Source of the DNA: JANLSE01 sp038214135 | GTDB lineage: Bacteria > Chloroflexota > Chloroflexia > Chloroflexales > Roseiflexaceae | Length of the DNA: 64,000 nucleotides | Direction: 5' to 3' | Assembly: GCA_038214135.1 (NCBI GenBank) | Contig: JBBQSD010000014.1 | Location: 1-64,000 of the forward strand | In this document: in pieces, positions 28,191 to 36,540 of the stretch | Layout: every line of letters begins with the position of its first letter | How positions within the stretch are numbered: position 1 is the first letter of the stretch | Notes under the pieces: model-generated | What the model saw: the letters and a program-made list of their open reading frames with translations, nothing else | Told to the model about the DNA's origin: nothing | The model's database searches: none | Program-made: the position numbers and the translations under genes

Positions 28191-29927
28191 CTACCCAATG
28201 CTCACACGATGCAGGAAGATGCGCTCCGACGATACCGCCGATGCCGGGGCCACCTTCACATCCTTGGCGACCACGATTGGCTTTTTGTAGTAGGCCAGTG
28301 TGACATATGGCATTTCATCGAGCATCATCTTCTGGATCTGCTTGTAGATCTCGGCTCGCTTGGGCAGATCCGATTCGGCGCGGCCTGCGTCGATCAGCAC
28401 ACTGATCTCCTCGCCAAACGGGGTATCGGCGATCCCGGTTTCAAACTGTGCTTGGCCCTGGGATTTATGCAGCAGCCGCACTTTGTTATCCGGGTCCGGC
28501 ACCCACAGCGAGCGCTGGGTCATGTTGATCTGGGTTTTGCCAGCATAGACCTTGTTGCTATAGGCTCCCGCCTCCATCTTTTCGAGGGTGATCTTGAAGC
28601 CGACCGCCTCCAAATCGGCCTTGATCAGTTCGGCCATGAGTGGCCAGAAGCGGTTATTCTCAAACGAAAAGGTGATCTCAATCGGTGTTGGCAGGCCAGA
28701 TTTGGCCACATGCTCCTTGGCCTTCTCAATATCCTGCTTGCTGACATCACGGGTCGATGGATCGAAGCCGAACTCTGTCGGGCCAAGGATTGTGCCAGGC
28801 AATTCGCCCAAACCATACAGCGCGCCATCGATCAGATTCTGACGGTCGATTGCATAGTTGATCGCCAGCCGTACATCCTTGTTGTCCATCGGTTTCTGCA
28901 GCCGGTTGAGGCCAAGGAAGGTGCTGACGAGTGGTGGGCCGGGTTCAACCACAAAGCGGGCATCCTTGCTCAGGCGCTCGATTGCCGATGATGGCGGGTA
29001 TGGCGCGAAGTTGACCTCGCTGGCCTCGATTGCTGCGATCATGGATGCTTCATCTGGGTAGCCACGCACCACCACCTGCTTGAGCGGTGGCGATCCACCA
29101 TCCCAATAGCCATCGAATGCTGCTAGTGTTGCCTCCTGGCCAGGGGTAAACTTACTGAGCTTGAATGGCCCTGCGCCAACCGGATTCAGCCCAACATCGG
29201 CCTTGTACTTATCCAGCGAGGCCGCGCTCATGATTCCCGCCGCCGGGTGGAACAGCCGGTACAACTGGGCAGCGTCGGGGCTTTTCAACACCAGTTTGAC
29301 GGTCATGTCGTCAACGGCCTCGATCTTCTCCCAGTTTGCCTGGCCAAACTCGGCATTCATATACATGCCCTTGACGTAGCTTGGCTCCTGTTCATTGACA
29401 ACCCGCGTCAGGCTGCGGACGATAGAGTCCGATTTGAGTTCCGTACCATCATGGAAGGTGACGCCAGAACGCAACTTGAAGGTATAGGTCAGTTGATCCG
29501 CGCTAATCTCCCAGGATTCGGCCAGTGCCCCGCGCGGCGGATCGCTCCAGTTATCACCAGGCCGGGTGAGCTTGTCGTAGATGTTGTCGATCACGTTCGA
29601 GCAGCCAAAGCCATTCCATAGCCCTGGCTCAAGTGAATCGCCAACTGCCTCGGCGGCAAACACAAGCGTGCCCTGTGCTGGAGCGGCAATCGGTACAGCG
29701 GTTGGTGCAGCGGCGACGGCTGGAAGTGGCGTTGGTGCGGCGGCAGGAGTGACGGTTGGTGCCAATGTTGGCGGTACGGCTGTGGCGGCTGGCGCTGCGG
29801 TTGGCCCGCTCGTTGGTGCGGCTGGTGCACCAGCACACGCGGCAAGCAGTGCAGTGGAGGCACCCAGAGCCATGGTTCGCAAGAAATGGCGGCGTGTGAG
29901 TTTCTGCTGTGGATCGTTGCCTGACAT
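28191..29927 (-). CDS. ABC transporter substrate-binding lipoprotein, family 5
   Basis: This 578-residue extracytoplasmic protein has a twin-arginine type start (LTRRHFLRTMALGAS) ending in the lipobox LLAAC (Cys31). An Ala/Pro/Thr-rich linker (about 32-88) follows, then a family 5 (DppA/OppA) domain with WEISADQLTYTFKLRSGVTFHDG and DVRLAINYAIDR. It should be exported folded, anchored by lipid and deliver its ligand to the DppB/DppC pair. ATG 29927 follows AAAGGGGAG. Neighbouring hydrolases suggest a peptide- or amide-like ligand rather than ordinary dipeptides (inference). Confidence 0.94.
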   Translation of the reverse strand: MSGNDPQQKLTRRHFLRTMALGASTALLAACAGAPAAPTSGPTAAPAATAVPPTLAPTVTPAAAPTPLPAVAAAPTAVPIAAPAQGTLVFAAEAVGDSLEPGLWNGFGCSNVIDNIYDKLTRPGDNWSDPPRGALAESWEISADQLTYTFKLRSGVTFHDGTELKSDSIVRSLTRVVNEQEPSYVKGMYMNAEFGQANWEKIEAVDDMTVKLVLKSPDAAQLYRLFHPAAGIMSAASLDKYKADVGLNPVGAGPFKLSKFTPGQEATLAAFDGYWDGGSPPLKQVVVRGYPDEASMIAAIEASEVNFAPYPPSSAIERLSKDARFVVEPGPPLVSTFLGLNRLQKPMDNKDVRLAINYAIDRQNLIDGALYGLGELPGTILGPTEFGFDPSTRDVSKQDIEKAKEHVAKSGLPTPIEITFSFENNRFWPLMAELIKADLEAVGFKITLEKMEAGAYSNKVYAGKTQINMTQRSLWVPDPDNKVRLLHKSQGQAQFETGIADTPFGEEISVLIDAGRAESDLPKRAEIYKQIQKMMLDEMPYVTLAYYKKPIVVAKDVKVAPASAVSSERIFLHRVSIG

Positions 29928-30010
29928 CGTTCTCCCCTTTTGACGAAGCATCTGCCGATATCACGCAACACTGCGACATATGCAACACTGCATGAATACA
30001 ACATCGTGCC

Positions 30011-30030
30011 CCGCAGGCTTCAGCCTGCGG
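30011..30030. repeat. REP-like palindrome
   Basis: CCGCAGGCTTCAGCCTGCGG, the same unit as at 50141-50160, sits in the gap between the M20 gene stop and the binding-protein gene. Confidence 0.7.
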
Positions 30031-30036
30031 CTAGGG

Positions 30037-31239
30037 TTACGTACACAAATCCAGCGCCGTTCGAGCCAAAACCTGGGTAGCTAACGTGATCTGCGCAACC
30101 TCAATACGCTCATCGACCATCGGCCAGATCGGGATGAAGCCCGGCCCATATTCTACACAGGCAATACCAACACCCTTGAAATGACATGTGTCGGCGGTTG
30201 CGCCAATGCGATGCCCTGCACCAACCACCGGCGCGCTACCGACGATGCTGGTGTGGTTGGCGATCAATCGATCAACCACCGGTAGCTCAAGAGGAGTGGC
30301 CTCGCGAGCTGGCATATTTGGCTGCTGCTGGCTCTGCGGCACAATCAATTCATAACGGAACTCAGGATCATCGGCGGCACTGCCATTCAGCAACCCAAGC
30401 AGATCCTCGCACACACTCGCCTCCGTCATCCCCGGCACAATCCGCAGATCGAACATGAGTGTGGTGGCATCCTGGAAGTGCTCAATATTGCGAACTGCCA
30501 TCGACGGAAACCCTGGAATGAGTGGATGGGGCGTGTAGCGCAGCCAGCCTCCAACTGGAATCGGGCGATACGATGGGCCAAAGGCATTGATTACCTTGGT
30601 GATCTTCTCGATTGGGTTGATATATGGCACACGATGCTTGAACTCGCCCAGCACGCGCACCTTGCCCTGCACATAGCCAACCGAGATCACCCCAACATCC
30701 AGATTGCTGGCCTCGGTGACGATGCAATAATCGGTGCGCAGCCCAGTAGAAATCACATGTTGTGCTCCGACACCGCCGCCGGTTTCTGCAACCACACAGG
30801 CCACCACCAGATCGCCACGCAGCGGACGTCCCGTTCGGCGGACTGCCTCAGCCGCCATCAGAATCGCAGCCACTCCGGCTTTCATGTTGATCGCGCCAAG
30901 CCCATAGAGGAAGCCATCCGCAATATCGCCAGCAAATGGATCGTGGGTCCATTCGTGTTCGCGGAACGGACGCCCACCCCAATCGCTTGTGTCGGTATGG
31001 CCACACAGCATCAAGCTTGGCCCGCTACCATCGCCACGCAGCCGCCCGATTGCCTGGTGCGTGATTCCACCATTGTGGAGTGGCACCGCCTGGAACTCGA
31101 CCTCGAAGCCACGTTCCAGCATCCAATCGGCAATAAAACGGCCAACCTCGCTCTCGTGCCAGAGGAACGAGGGAATGCGGATCAGCTGCTGCGCCAACGC
31201 AATTGGTTCAGTATCGGTTATTGGTAGATGCTGAATCAC
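30037..31239 (-). CDS. M20-family amidase/deacylase, divergent active site
   Basis: This 400-residue protein of the ArgE/DapE/CPG2 family has LCGHTDT (H81, D83) and the dimerisation domain (GEFKHRVPYINPIEKI). Two key positions are changed. The bridging-metal Asp of the usual GxxDMKGG is Asn118 (GLGAINMKAG), and the EE pair holding the catalytic base reads A151-E152 (VVAETGGG). Either this is a variant subfamily or catalysis is impaired. ATG 31239 starts the gene 110 bp upstream of the binding-protein gene. It probably cleaves an N-acyl or peptide bond in the pathway. Confidence 0.85.
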   Translation of the reverse strand: MIQHLPITDTEPIALAQQLIRIPSFLWHESEVGRFIADWMLERGFEVEFQAVPLHNGGITHQAIGRLRGDGSGPSLMLCGHTDTSDWGGRPFREHEWTHDPFAGDIADGFLYGLGAINMKAGVAAILMAAEAVRRTGRPLRGDLVVACVVAETGGGVGAQHVISTGLRTDYCIVTEASNLDVGVISVGYVQGKVRVLGEFKHRVPYINPIEKITKVINAFGPSYRPIPVGGWLRYTPHPLIPGFPSMAVRNIEHFQDATTLMFDLRIVPGMTEASVCEDLLGLLNGSAADDPEFRYELIVPQSQQQPNMPAREATPLELPVVDRLIANHTSIVGSAPVVGAGHRIGATADTCHFKGVGIACVEYGPGFIPIWPMVDERIEVAQITLATQVLARTALDLCT

Positions 31240-31448
31240 GATTGTTGCTCTTTGCTCTAGTACAGCTTTCTTTCGCGGGAACTGAATGATTGTGGCTGTT
31301 TTCCCTTACCCCTGCTGCGTCTCCCCTCTCCCACTGGGAGAGGGGCCGGGGTGAGGGTGGTTCTTGGTCTGAAACCAGACGCTCCAGCGGAGCGTCTCTA
31401 CCCGTGGCAATTCTGACTCCTGACTCCTGACTCCTGAATACTCGGTTC
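31240..31448. repeat. Hairpin and heptamer repeats between ridA and the M20 gene
   Basis: CCCCTCTCCC-ACT-GGGAGAGGGG (31323-31345) is a perfect 10-bp stem followed by GGGGTGAGGG. CTGACTCC heptamers follow at 31411-31440. Related G-rich structures occur at 17291, 31877, 34579 and 43242. Confidence 0.6.
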
Positions 31449-31841
31449 TCAGCTCTCAGGCAGCACCGCCCATGCATCGAAGCCGACCTGCGCGCCGCCC
31501 CACAACGCCTTGACCTCAATGGTGTTGCGGGTCGGATAGGGTGCCGCAAAATACTCGCGATAGATCGTGTCCATCTCCGCAAAGCGGCCAACATCAGTCA
31601 GTGAGACATTGATACGCACCACACGGCTGAGTGGGCAATCGGCAGCCTCAAGAACAGCCTTGATATTATTCAATGCCTGGCGCACCTCGGCCTCGAACCC
31701 GCCACGCACGACACCACTGCCATCGAGTGCTGTGCCAAGATACCCAGAGGTAAATACCAGATTCCCAACACGCAATGCCTGACTATAGCCGCTGCTGGGG
31801 ATTGGTGCCGCATCGGTAAGAATGACTTCTAGGCGTGCCAT
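31449..31841 (-). CDS. ridA: RidA-family enamine/imine deaminase
   Basis: This 130-residue protein (YjgF/YER057c/UK114 family) starts MARLEVILTDAAPIPSSGYSQ and has the conserved Arg in YPTRNTIEVKAL, which holds the substrate carboxylate in active RidA enzymes. It hydrolyses reactive enamines or imines made by PLP enzymes or ring cleavage. ATG 31841 follows AGGAAG. Lying between an SDR and an M20 enzyme, it supports a pathway with a nitrogen-containing unsaturated intermediate. Confidence 0.9.
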   Translation of the reverse strand: MARLEVILTDAAPIPSSGYSQALRVGNLVFTSGYLGTALDGSGVVRGGFEAEVRQALNNIKAVLEAADCPLSRVVRINVSLTDVGRFAEMDTIYREYFAAPYPTRNTIEVKALWGGAQVGFDAWAVLPES

Positions 31842-31936
31842 GGCTTCCTGCTCCAATACATATACGCCGCTCATTCCCCTGTCCCCGGCGTGGGAGAGGG
31901 CCAGGGACAGGAGCAGCACAGGGCGGATAAGGTCAA

Positions 31937-32692
31937 CTACTCTGTCATCCAGCCGCCATCGACATACAGCATATCGCCGGTGATATAGCGCGATTCATCT
32001 GAGGCCAGGAACAATGCGGCATTGGCGACATCCTCTGGCTGGCCGAGGCTGCGCAGCGGAATGCGCCGCATCCAATCCTCGACGGTCGCCGGATCAGAGA
32101 GTGCCGGGCGCGTCATAGCTGTTTCAATGATGCCTGGTGCGAGGCAGTTGGAGCGAATGCCGCGTGGGCCATATTCGAGTGCAATACAGCGCGAAAATGC
32201 CGTCACACCCGATTTGGCCGCGCAATAGTGCGATGAGCTCGTAAAGGCGATACTACTGCTGACCGATGCAAGGTGAATGATTGAACCACGGCGCTGGAGT
32301 TCTAACCAATGCCGGATCACCGCCTGGCTCACCAGGAACACGCTGGTCAGATTGGTATTGAGCATACGATGCCACTGATCATCGGTCATCTCGTCCACAC
32401 TGGCGTTGAAAAATATTCCGGCGTTATTGACCAGAATATCGAGTGGGCCAAGGGTACTGATCGCCTGATCGACCATCGCCTGAACATCACCACGATTTGT
32501 CACATCCGTGCGCGTTACACTGGTGCGAACACCATATGCGTGCGCCGCTTCGGCGGTTGCCATCACGCCTTCCAGATTGATATCCGAGATCGCCAGATCG
32601 CACCCTTCGCTGGCGAAGCGCAGCGCAATTGCGCGCCCATTACCTGCCGCCGCCCCCGTCACCACTGCTACTTTATGTTCAAGCCGTGCCAT
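31937..32692 (-). CDS. Short-chain dehydrogenase/reductase
   Basis: This 251-residue classical SDR has VVTGAAAGNGRA (nucleotide loop), VNNAG, LASVSSS (catalytic Ser) and YCAAK (Tyr-Lys), and ends YVDGGWMTE. All catalytic residues are in place, unlike the SDR at 25354. It starts 3 nt after the stop of the creatininase-family gene, so the two are co-translated. Its role is probably alcohol/ketone interconversion in the same pathway. Confidence 0.92.
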   Translation of the reverse strand: MARLEHKVAVVTGAAAGNGRAIALRFASEGCDLAISDINLEGVMATAEAAHAYGVRTSVTRTDVTNRGDVQAMVDQAISTLGPLDILVNNAGIFFNASVDEMTDDQWHRMLNTNLTSVFLVSQAVIRHWLELQRRGSIIHLASVSSSIAFTSSSHYCAAKSGVTAFSRCIALEYGPRGIRSNCLAPGIIETAMTRPALSDPATVEDWMRRIPLRSLGQPEDVANAALFLASDESRYITGDMLYVDGGWMTE

Positions 32693-32695
32693 GGT

Positions 32696-33529
32696 TTACC
32701 CCTCCAGGCCAAAGAAATCACGCTGGATCACCATCGTCAGCCATTGCACAATTGCGTCATAGCCCTTCTCGCCAGTCTCCGCAAGTGCCAGCGCAGGGTT
32801 GCCAATCGACCCAACCGGCGTTAGTGCTGCGTAGCTGCGCGTTGGGTAGAATAACCCTCCACCGGTCTTCATATGCTCGGGGCTCTGGATCTTACGCAGC
32901 TCGTGCGGCTGAAGATAGAACTCCTGCGCCTTGGAGAGATCAACTAGCTCTGGGTGCGTCACCAGGATACGGGCCGTTTCACCCTCACCGCCGTGCGATT
33001 CGCCCTTTTTGCTGCGGAGCATATCGCCCTTGGCATAGGCCTTGGCCAGTTCGACCATCCAGTTCATCACGACTACCGTCGAATCTGGTGTCTCATTGAC
33101 CACATCCTGGGCGGCGACCATCATCTGTGGCAGGTTGCCATCGTGACCATGCACAAGCAATAGATTACGAAAGCCATGATGGTACAGGCTGTGCATCACT
33201 TCTTTGAGCACCAGAATGAGCGTGCTTGAGGTCAGCGTGACGGTGCCAGGAAAGCCCATATGGAATGTCGAAACGCCAAACGGAATGGTTGGCCCAATCA
33301 CAACTGGGCAATGCAGTGCTTCCAAGGCTACTGCCGTGCGGCGGCAGATTTCACGGGCCTCGAACAGATCGGTACCAAGCGGCAGATGCGCGCCGTGATC
33401 TTCTGTGGCACCAACCGGAATCAGCACCGTTTTTGTGTGTACAAGTGCAGCAGCAACCTCGGCACTGGTCATCTCATAGAGCGTTTTTGGTGCCTTGATC
33501 ACATACAGATCATCGGAATCGTGTGCCAT
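32696..33529 (-). CDS. Creatininase-family amidohydrolase
   Basis: This 277-residue protein has the creatininase metal motifs: LIPVGATEDHGAHLPLGTD (E and D-x-H ligands), LLVHGHDGN and ESHGGEGETA. The family hydrolyses cyclic or linear amides, for example creatinine and formamidopyrimidine intermediates. Members outside creatinine metabolism are common, so the name should not be taken as substrate. It is first in the operon below the DauR-like regulator, 130 bp away, and is coupled to the SDR. Confidence 0.9.
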   Translation of the reverse strand: MAHDSDDLYVIKAPKTLYEMTSAEVAAALVHTKTVLIPVGATEDHGAHLPLGTDLFEAREICRRTAVALEALHCPVVIGPTIPFGVSTFHMGFPGTVTLTSSTLILVLKEVMHSLYHHGFRNLLLVHGHDGNLPQMMVAAQDVVNETPDSTVVVMNWMVELAKAYAKGDMLRSKKGESHGGEGETARILVTHPELVDLSKAQEFYLQPHELRKIQSPEHMKTGGGLFYPTRSYAALTPVGSIGNPALALAETGEKGYDAIVQWLTMVIQRDFFGLEG

Positions 33530-33659
33530 ACTAGCTCCGTTATCAGAAGTCAGGAGTCAGAAGTTAGAATACCTTTGTGCTTGATGACAAGCCGGATTGT
33601 GTTCATTTAGTTCTTGTTCCCTGGCTTGTGGCTTATTCTGACTCCTGAATACTCGTCTC

Positions 33660-34358
33660 TTAATCGCCAACTGGCATATTCAGGTAGTTATAGATCGTAA
33701 AGCGCGAGACATTCAGTCGTTCGGCGATCACAATCACGGCCCGTTTGATCTTGAATGCCCCTTTTTCCTGGAGTGCATGCACAAAGCGGATCTTCTGTGC
33801 GCGGTTCATTTGCATCACAGCTACCCCCATCTCCTGCGCTGCCTCGGCCATCAGTACCTCAAGCGCCTCGGCCAGATTGCTGGTGAATAATTCCGAAACT
33901 TCGGTGCGGGTGTTGCGCAACATCTGATTCAGCCACGAATCGAGCTGCGCCAGGCTGGTTGTGTCCACATTGATACAGAACGCGCCATACACCGTGCCAT
34001 CTGGATCGCGAAGAAACGCAGATGATGAACGTAATGTCTTGTTGTCCAGCGTGTGGCCAATATAGCCATACAAATCTTCGTCGGTGCGCCCCTCACGGAT
34101 GGCCTGAAGCAAGAGGTTTGTTGGCGCATCGCCAACCCGCCGATTGGTCACATCCCCGGCAATCGAGACAATCGAATGCTCAAGATCGGTAAAATCATGA
34201 ATCACCACCTCACAGACATCCCCGAAGGTCTGCACGACAACCTGTGCGAGCTGCCGACACAGTGCAAATACCTGCTCGCGCGGCTGATCAGCGCCCCCCT
34301 CCGCGCCAACCTCCGACGAGCCAAGCATCGCTGGCCGAATCTCATTTCCAGATGCCAA
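33660..34358 (-). CDS. YheO/DauR-like PAS-HTH transcription regulator
   Basis: This 232-residue protein has an N-terminal YheO-type PAS domain (about 28-140: DVCEVVIHDFTDLEHSIVSIAGDVTNRRVG) and a C-terminal helix-turn-helix (AVIVIAERLNVSRFTIYNYL). The family includes DauR, which controls D-arginine catabolism in Pseudomonas. The start is TTG 34358 with AGGAG 8 nt upstream; a nearby ATG is out of frame. It heads the minus-strand catabolic cluster and is divergent from the Baeyer-Villiger gene, so it is the likely local regulator of one or both (inference). Confidence 0.88.
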   Translation of the reverse strand: MASGNEIRPAMLGSSEVGAEGGADQPREQVFALCRQLAQVVVQTFGDVCEVVIHDFTDLEHSIVSIAGDVTNRRVGDAPTNLLLQAIREGRTDEDLYGYIGHTLDNKTLRSSSAFLRDPDGTVYGAFCINVDTTSLAQLDSWLNQMLRNTRTEVSELFTSNLAEALEVLMAEAAQEMGVAVMQMNRAQKIRFVHALQEKGAFKIKRAVIVIAERLNVSRFTIYNYLNMPVGD

Positions 34359-34793
34359 TCAACCTTCTCCTGCTTCAGGCATTGGATATAATACACAATC
34401 TATAGCGATGCCTTGTAGCACCGTGTTCGGCCTGCAATAATGGGATAGGCTTTGTACTCCATTGGATACGATCATCCTACCATGCGATCTAACCATTTGT
34501 CAAGTTTATCAACAAACTGTTTATACAAATTCCGTAATACACCTTTAGACATAGTGTACAAATCGAGTACCTTCTTAGCCCCTCTGCCCCATGTGGGAGA
34601 GGGGTTGGGGTGAGGGGAATCAGCCGCTTGACAAGAGTGCAGGTGATTGCTATAGTGCAAAATACCCCCAAACACAATCTCAATTTCATATGGTCACGAG
34701 CGCTTGCGATCAATCTGCGCAATCTGCGGATGAAGCACGCTACGGGCCAATACTCGGATGCGAGGAGTATAATCGTCAGCCATATGCTGGCTC
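34359..34793. repeat. Divergent intergenic region with a G-rich hairpin
   Basis: CCCCTCTGCCCCATGTGGGAGAGGGG (34579-34604) is a hairpin followed by GGGGTGAGGGG, a member of the dispersed family. TATAAT at 34768-34773 could be the -10 of the Baeyer-Villiger gene. No gene is supported here, and no clear operator for the regulator was found. Confidence 0.5.
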
Positions 34794-36464
34794 ATGGAGC
34801 ATGCAATAATGGAGCAGGGAATAATGGATAATCATCAGCAGAATAGTTCTTTGTCGGCTGCGGAATCAGTCCGCTCGCTCGATGCAGTTGTGATTGGTGC
34901 TGGGTTCTCGGGGATGTACATGCTCTACCGACTGCGAGCAATTGGCATGTCCGCGCAGGTCTATGAAGCCGGCGATAATGTCGGCGGGACGTGGTATTGG
35001 AACCGTTATCCTGGTGCGCGCTGCGATAGCGAGAGTATTCATTATTCCTATTCATTCTCGCCAGAACTGGAGCAGGAATGGGTCTGGGCAGAGCGTTATC
35101 CATCGCAGCCAGAGATATTGCGCTATCTGAATCATGTTGCTGATCGGTTTGATCTACGCCGCAACATTCAGTTCCATACCAGCGTGACGAGCGCACACTA
35201 TGATTCTGCAACTAATCGCTGGGCGATCACCACCGATACCGGCGAGCGAGTGATGGCAACCTATTGCATTATGGCGGTTGGCTGCCTTTCTGCGCCAAAC
35301 ATCCCCAAGATCACTGGCCTTGAGCAGTTTGCTGGCCAGATCTACCATACCAGCCGCTGGCCGCACGAGGGGGTCGATTTCAGTGGCAAGCGGGTTGGCA
35401 TCATTGGCACCGGCTCAACCGGCATTCAGTCCATCCCGCAGATTGCCAAACAAGCGGATCATCTGTTTGTATTCCAGCGCACCCCGAACTATAGCCTGCC
35501 AGCCCGCAACCGCCCACTCTCTGCCGAGGAACTGGCGCGCACCAAGGCCAACTACCGCGAACTGCGCAAGGCTGCCCGTGAGTCATCGAGTGGTGCAACA
35601 TATGATCTGCCAGAGCAGCCGCGGGCGCTGCTTGAAGCAACACCAGCGGAGCGCCAGCGCCTGCTCGAACAGGCATGGCAACTTGGCGGGTTTTCGGCAA
35701 CCGCATCCTTCACCGATACGATGACCAGCCTGGAGGCCAATACCTATCTGGCCGATTTTGTGCGTGCCAAGATTCGTGAGATTGTCCACGACCCAGCAGT
35801 GGCCGAGCGTTTATTGCCACGCGATCATCCACTTGGCAGCAAGCGGCCATGTGTCGATACTGGCTACTTCGAGACCTACAACCGCGATAATGTCACGCTC
35901 ATTGATATCAGAAGCGATCCAATCCAGCAGATCACCGCAACCAGTGTGCAGACAAGCGCTGGCGCATATGAGATCGATGTGCTTGTGTTCGCCACCGGCT
36001 TCGATGCCATGACCGGCGCACTGTTTAATATCGATATCCGCGGGCGTAACGATCTGGCCTTGAAGCAGAAATGGGCCGATGGGCCGCGTACCTATCTTGG
36101 GCTGATGACCGCAGCCTTCCCAAACCTGTTCATCATCACCGGCCCTGGCAGCCCCTCCGTGCTGAGTAATGTGCCGGTTGCCATCGAGCAACATGTCGAA
36201 TGGATCGCCGATTGCCTTGCTTCTATGCACGAACACGGCTTCAACACCATTGAGCCAGATGTTGCAGCGGAAGAAGCCTGGATTCAGCATGTGAATGAGG
36301 CCGCAAACAGAACCCTGTATCCACTGGCCAATTCCTGGTTTCTGGGGGCGAATATCCCAGACAAGCCCCGGATCTTCATGCCATATGTTGGTGGCGTCGG
36401 GGTATATGGCAAAATCTGTGAGCAGGTTGTTGCAAAGGGCTACGAAGGCTTTCGGATGTGGTGA
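34794..36464 (+). CDS. Type I Baeyer-Villiger monooxygenase
   Basis: This 556-residue (or shorter) flavoenzyme has an N-terminal FAD loop (VVIGAGFSGMYM), the family fingerprint FAGQIYHTSRWP (FxGxxxHxxxWP), and the NADPH loop GIIGTGSTGIQ. These three define the cyclohexanone-monooxygenase family, which inserts oxygen beside a ketone to make an ester or lactone. Three in-frame ATGs (34794, 34809, 34824) lie close together; 34809 and 34824 each have GGAG 9 nt upstream, so the true start may be one of them. It is convergent with the secreted repeat protein and divergent from the DauR-like gene. Confidence 0.93.
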   Translation: MEHAIMEQGIMDNHQQNSSLSAAESVRSLDAVVIGAGFSGMYMLYRLRAIGMSAQVYEAGDNVGGTWYWNRYPGARCDSESIHYSYSFSPELEQEWVWAERYPSQPEILRYLNHVADRFDLRRNIQFHTSVTSAHYDSATNRWAITTDTGERVMATYCIMAVGCLSAPNIPKITGLEQFAGQIYHTSRWPHEGVDFSGKRVGIIGTGSTGIQSIPQIAKQADHLFVFQRTPNYSLPARNRPLSAEELARTKANYRELRKAARESSSGATYDLPEQPRALLEATPAERQRLLEQAWQLGGFSATASFTDTMTSLEANTYLADFVRAKIREIVHDPAVAERLLPRDHPLGSKRPCVDTGYFETYNRDNVTLIDIRSDPIQQITATSVQTSAGAYEIDVLVFATGFDAMTGALFNIDIRGRNDLALKQKWADGPRTYLGLMTAAFPNLFIITGPGSPSVLSNVPVAIEQHVEWIADCLASMHEHGFNTIEPDVAAEEAWIQHVNEAANRTLYPLANSWFLGANIPDKPRIFMPYVGGVGVYGKICEQVVAKGYEGFRMW

Positions 36465-36483
36465 GTGGCATTGCACAAAAACA

Positions 36484-36514
36484 GGTGCGCGATGAGCTTG
36501 GCTCATCGCGCACC
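36484..36514 (-). terminator. Intrinsic terminator of the Ig-repeat gene
   Basis: GGTGCGCGATGAGC and GCTCATCGCGCACC form a 14-bp perfect stem with a 3-nt loop. Read on the minus strand it is followed by TGTTTTTG, a T-run, and lies 27 bp after the stop of the repeat gene. It may also stop transcripts coming from the monooxygenase gene. Confidence 0.75.
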
Positions 36515-36540
36515 CCGTTAACCCAATTCCCGTCCCTTCG

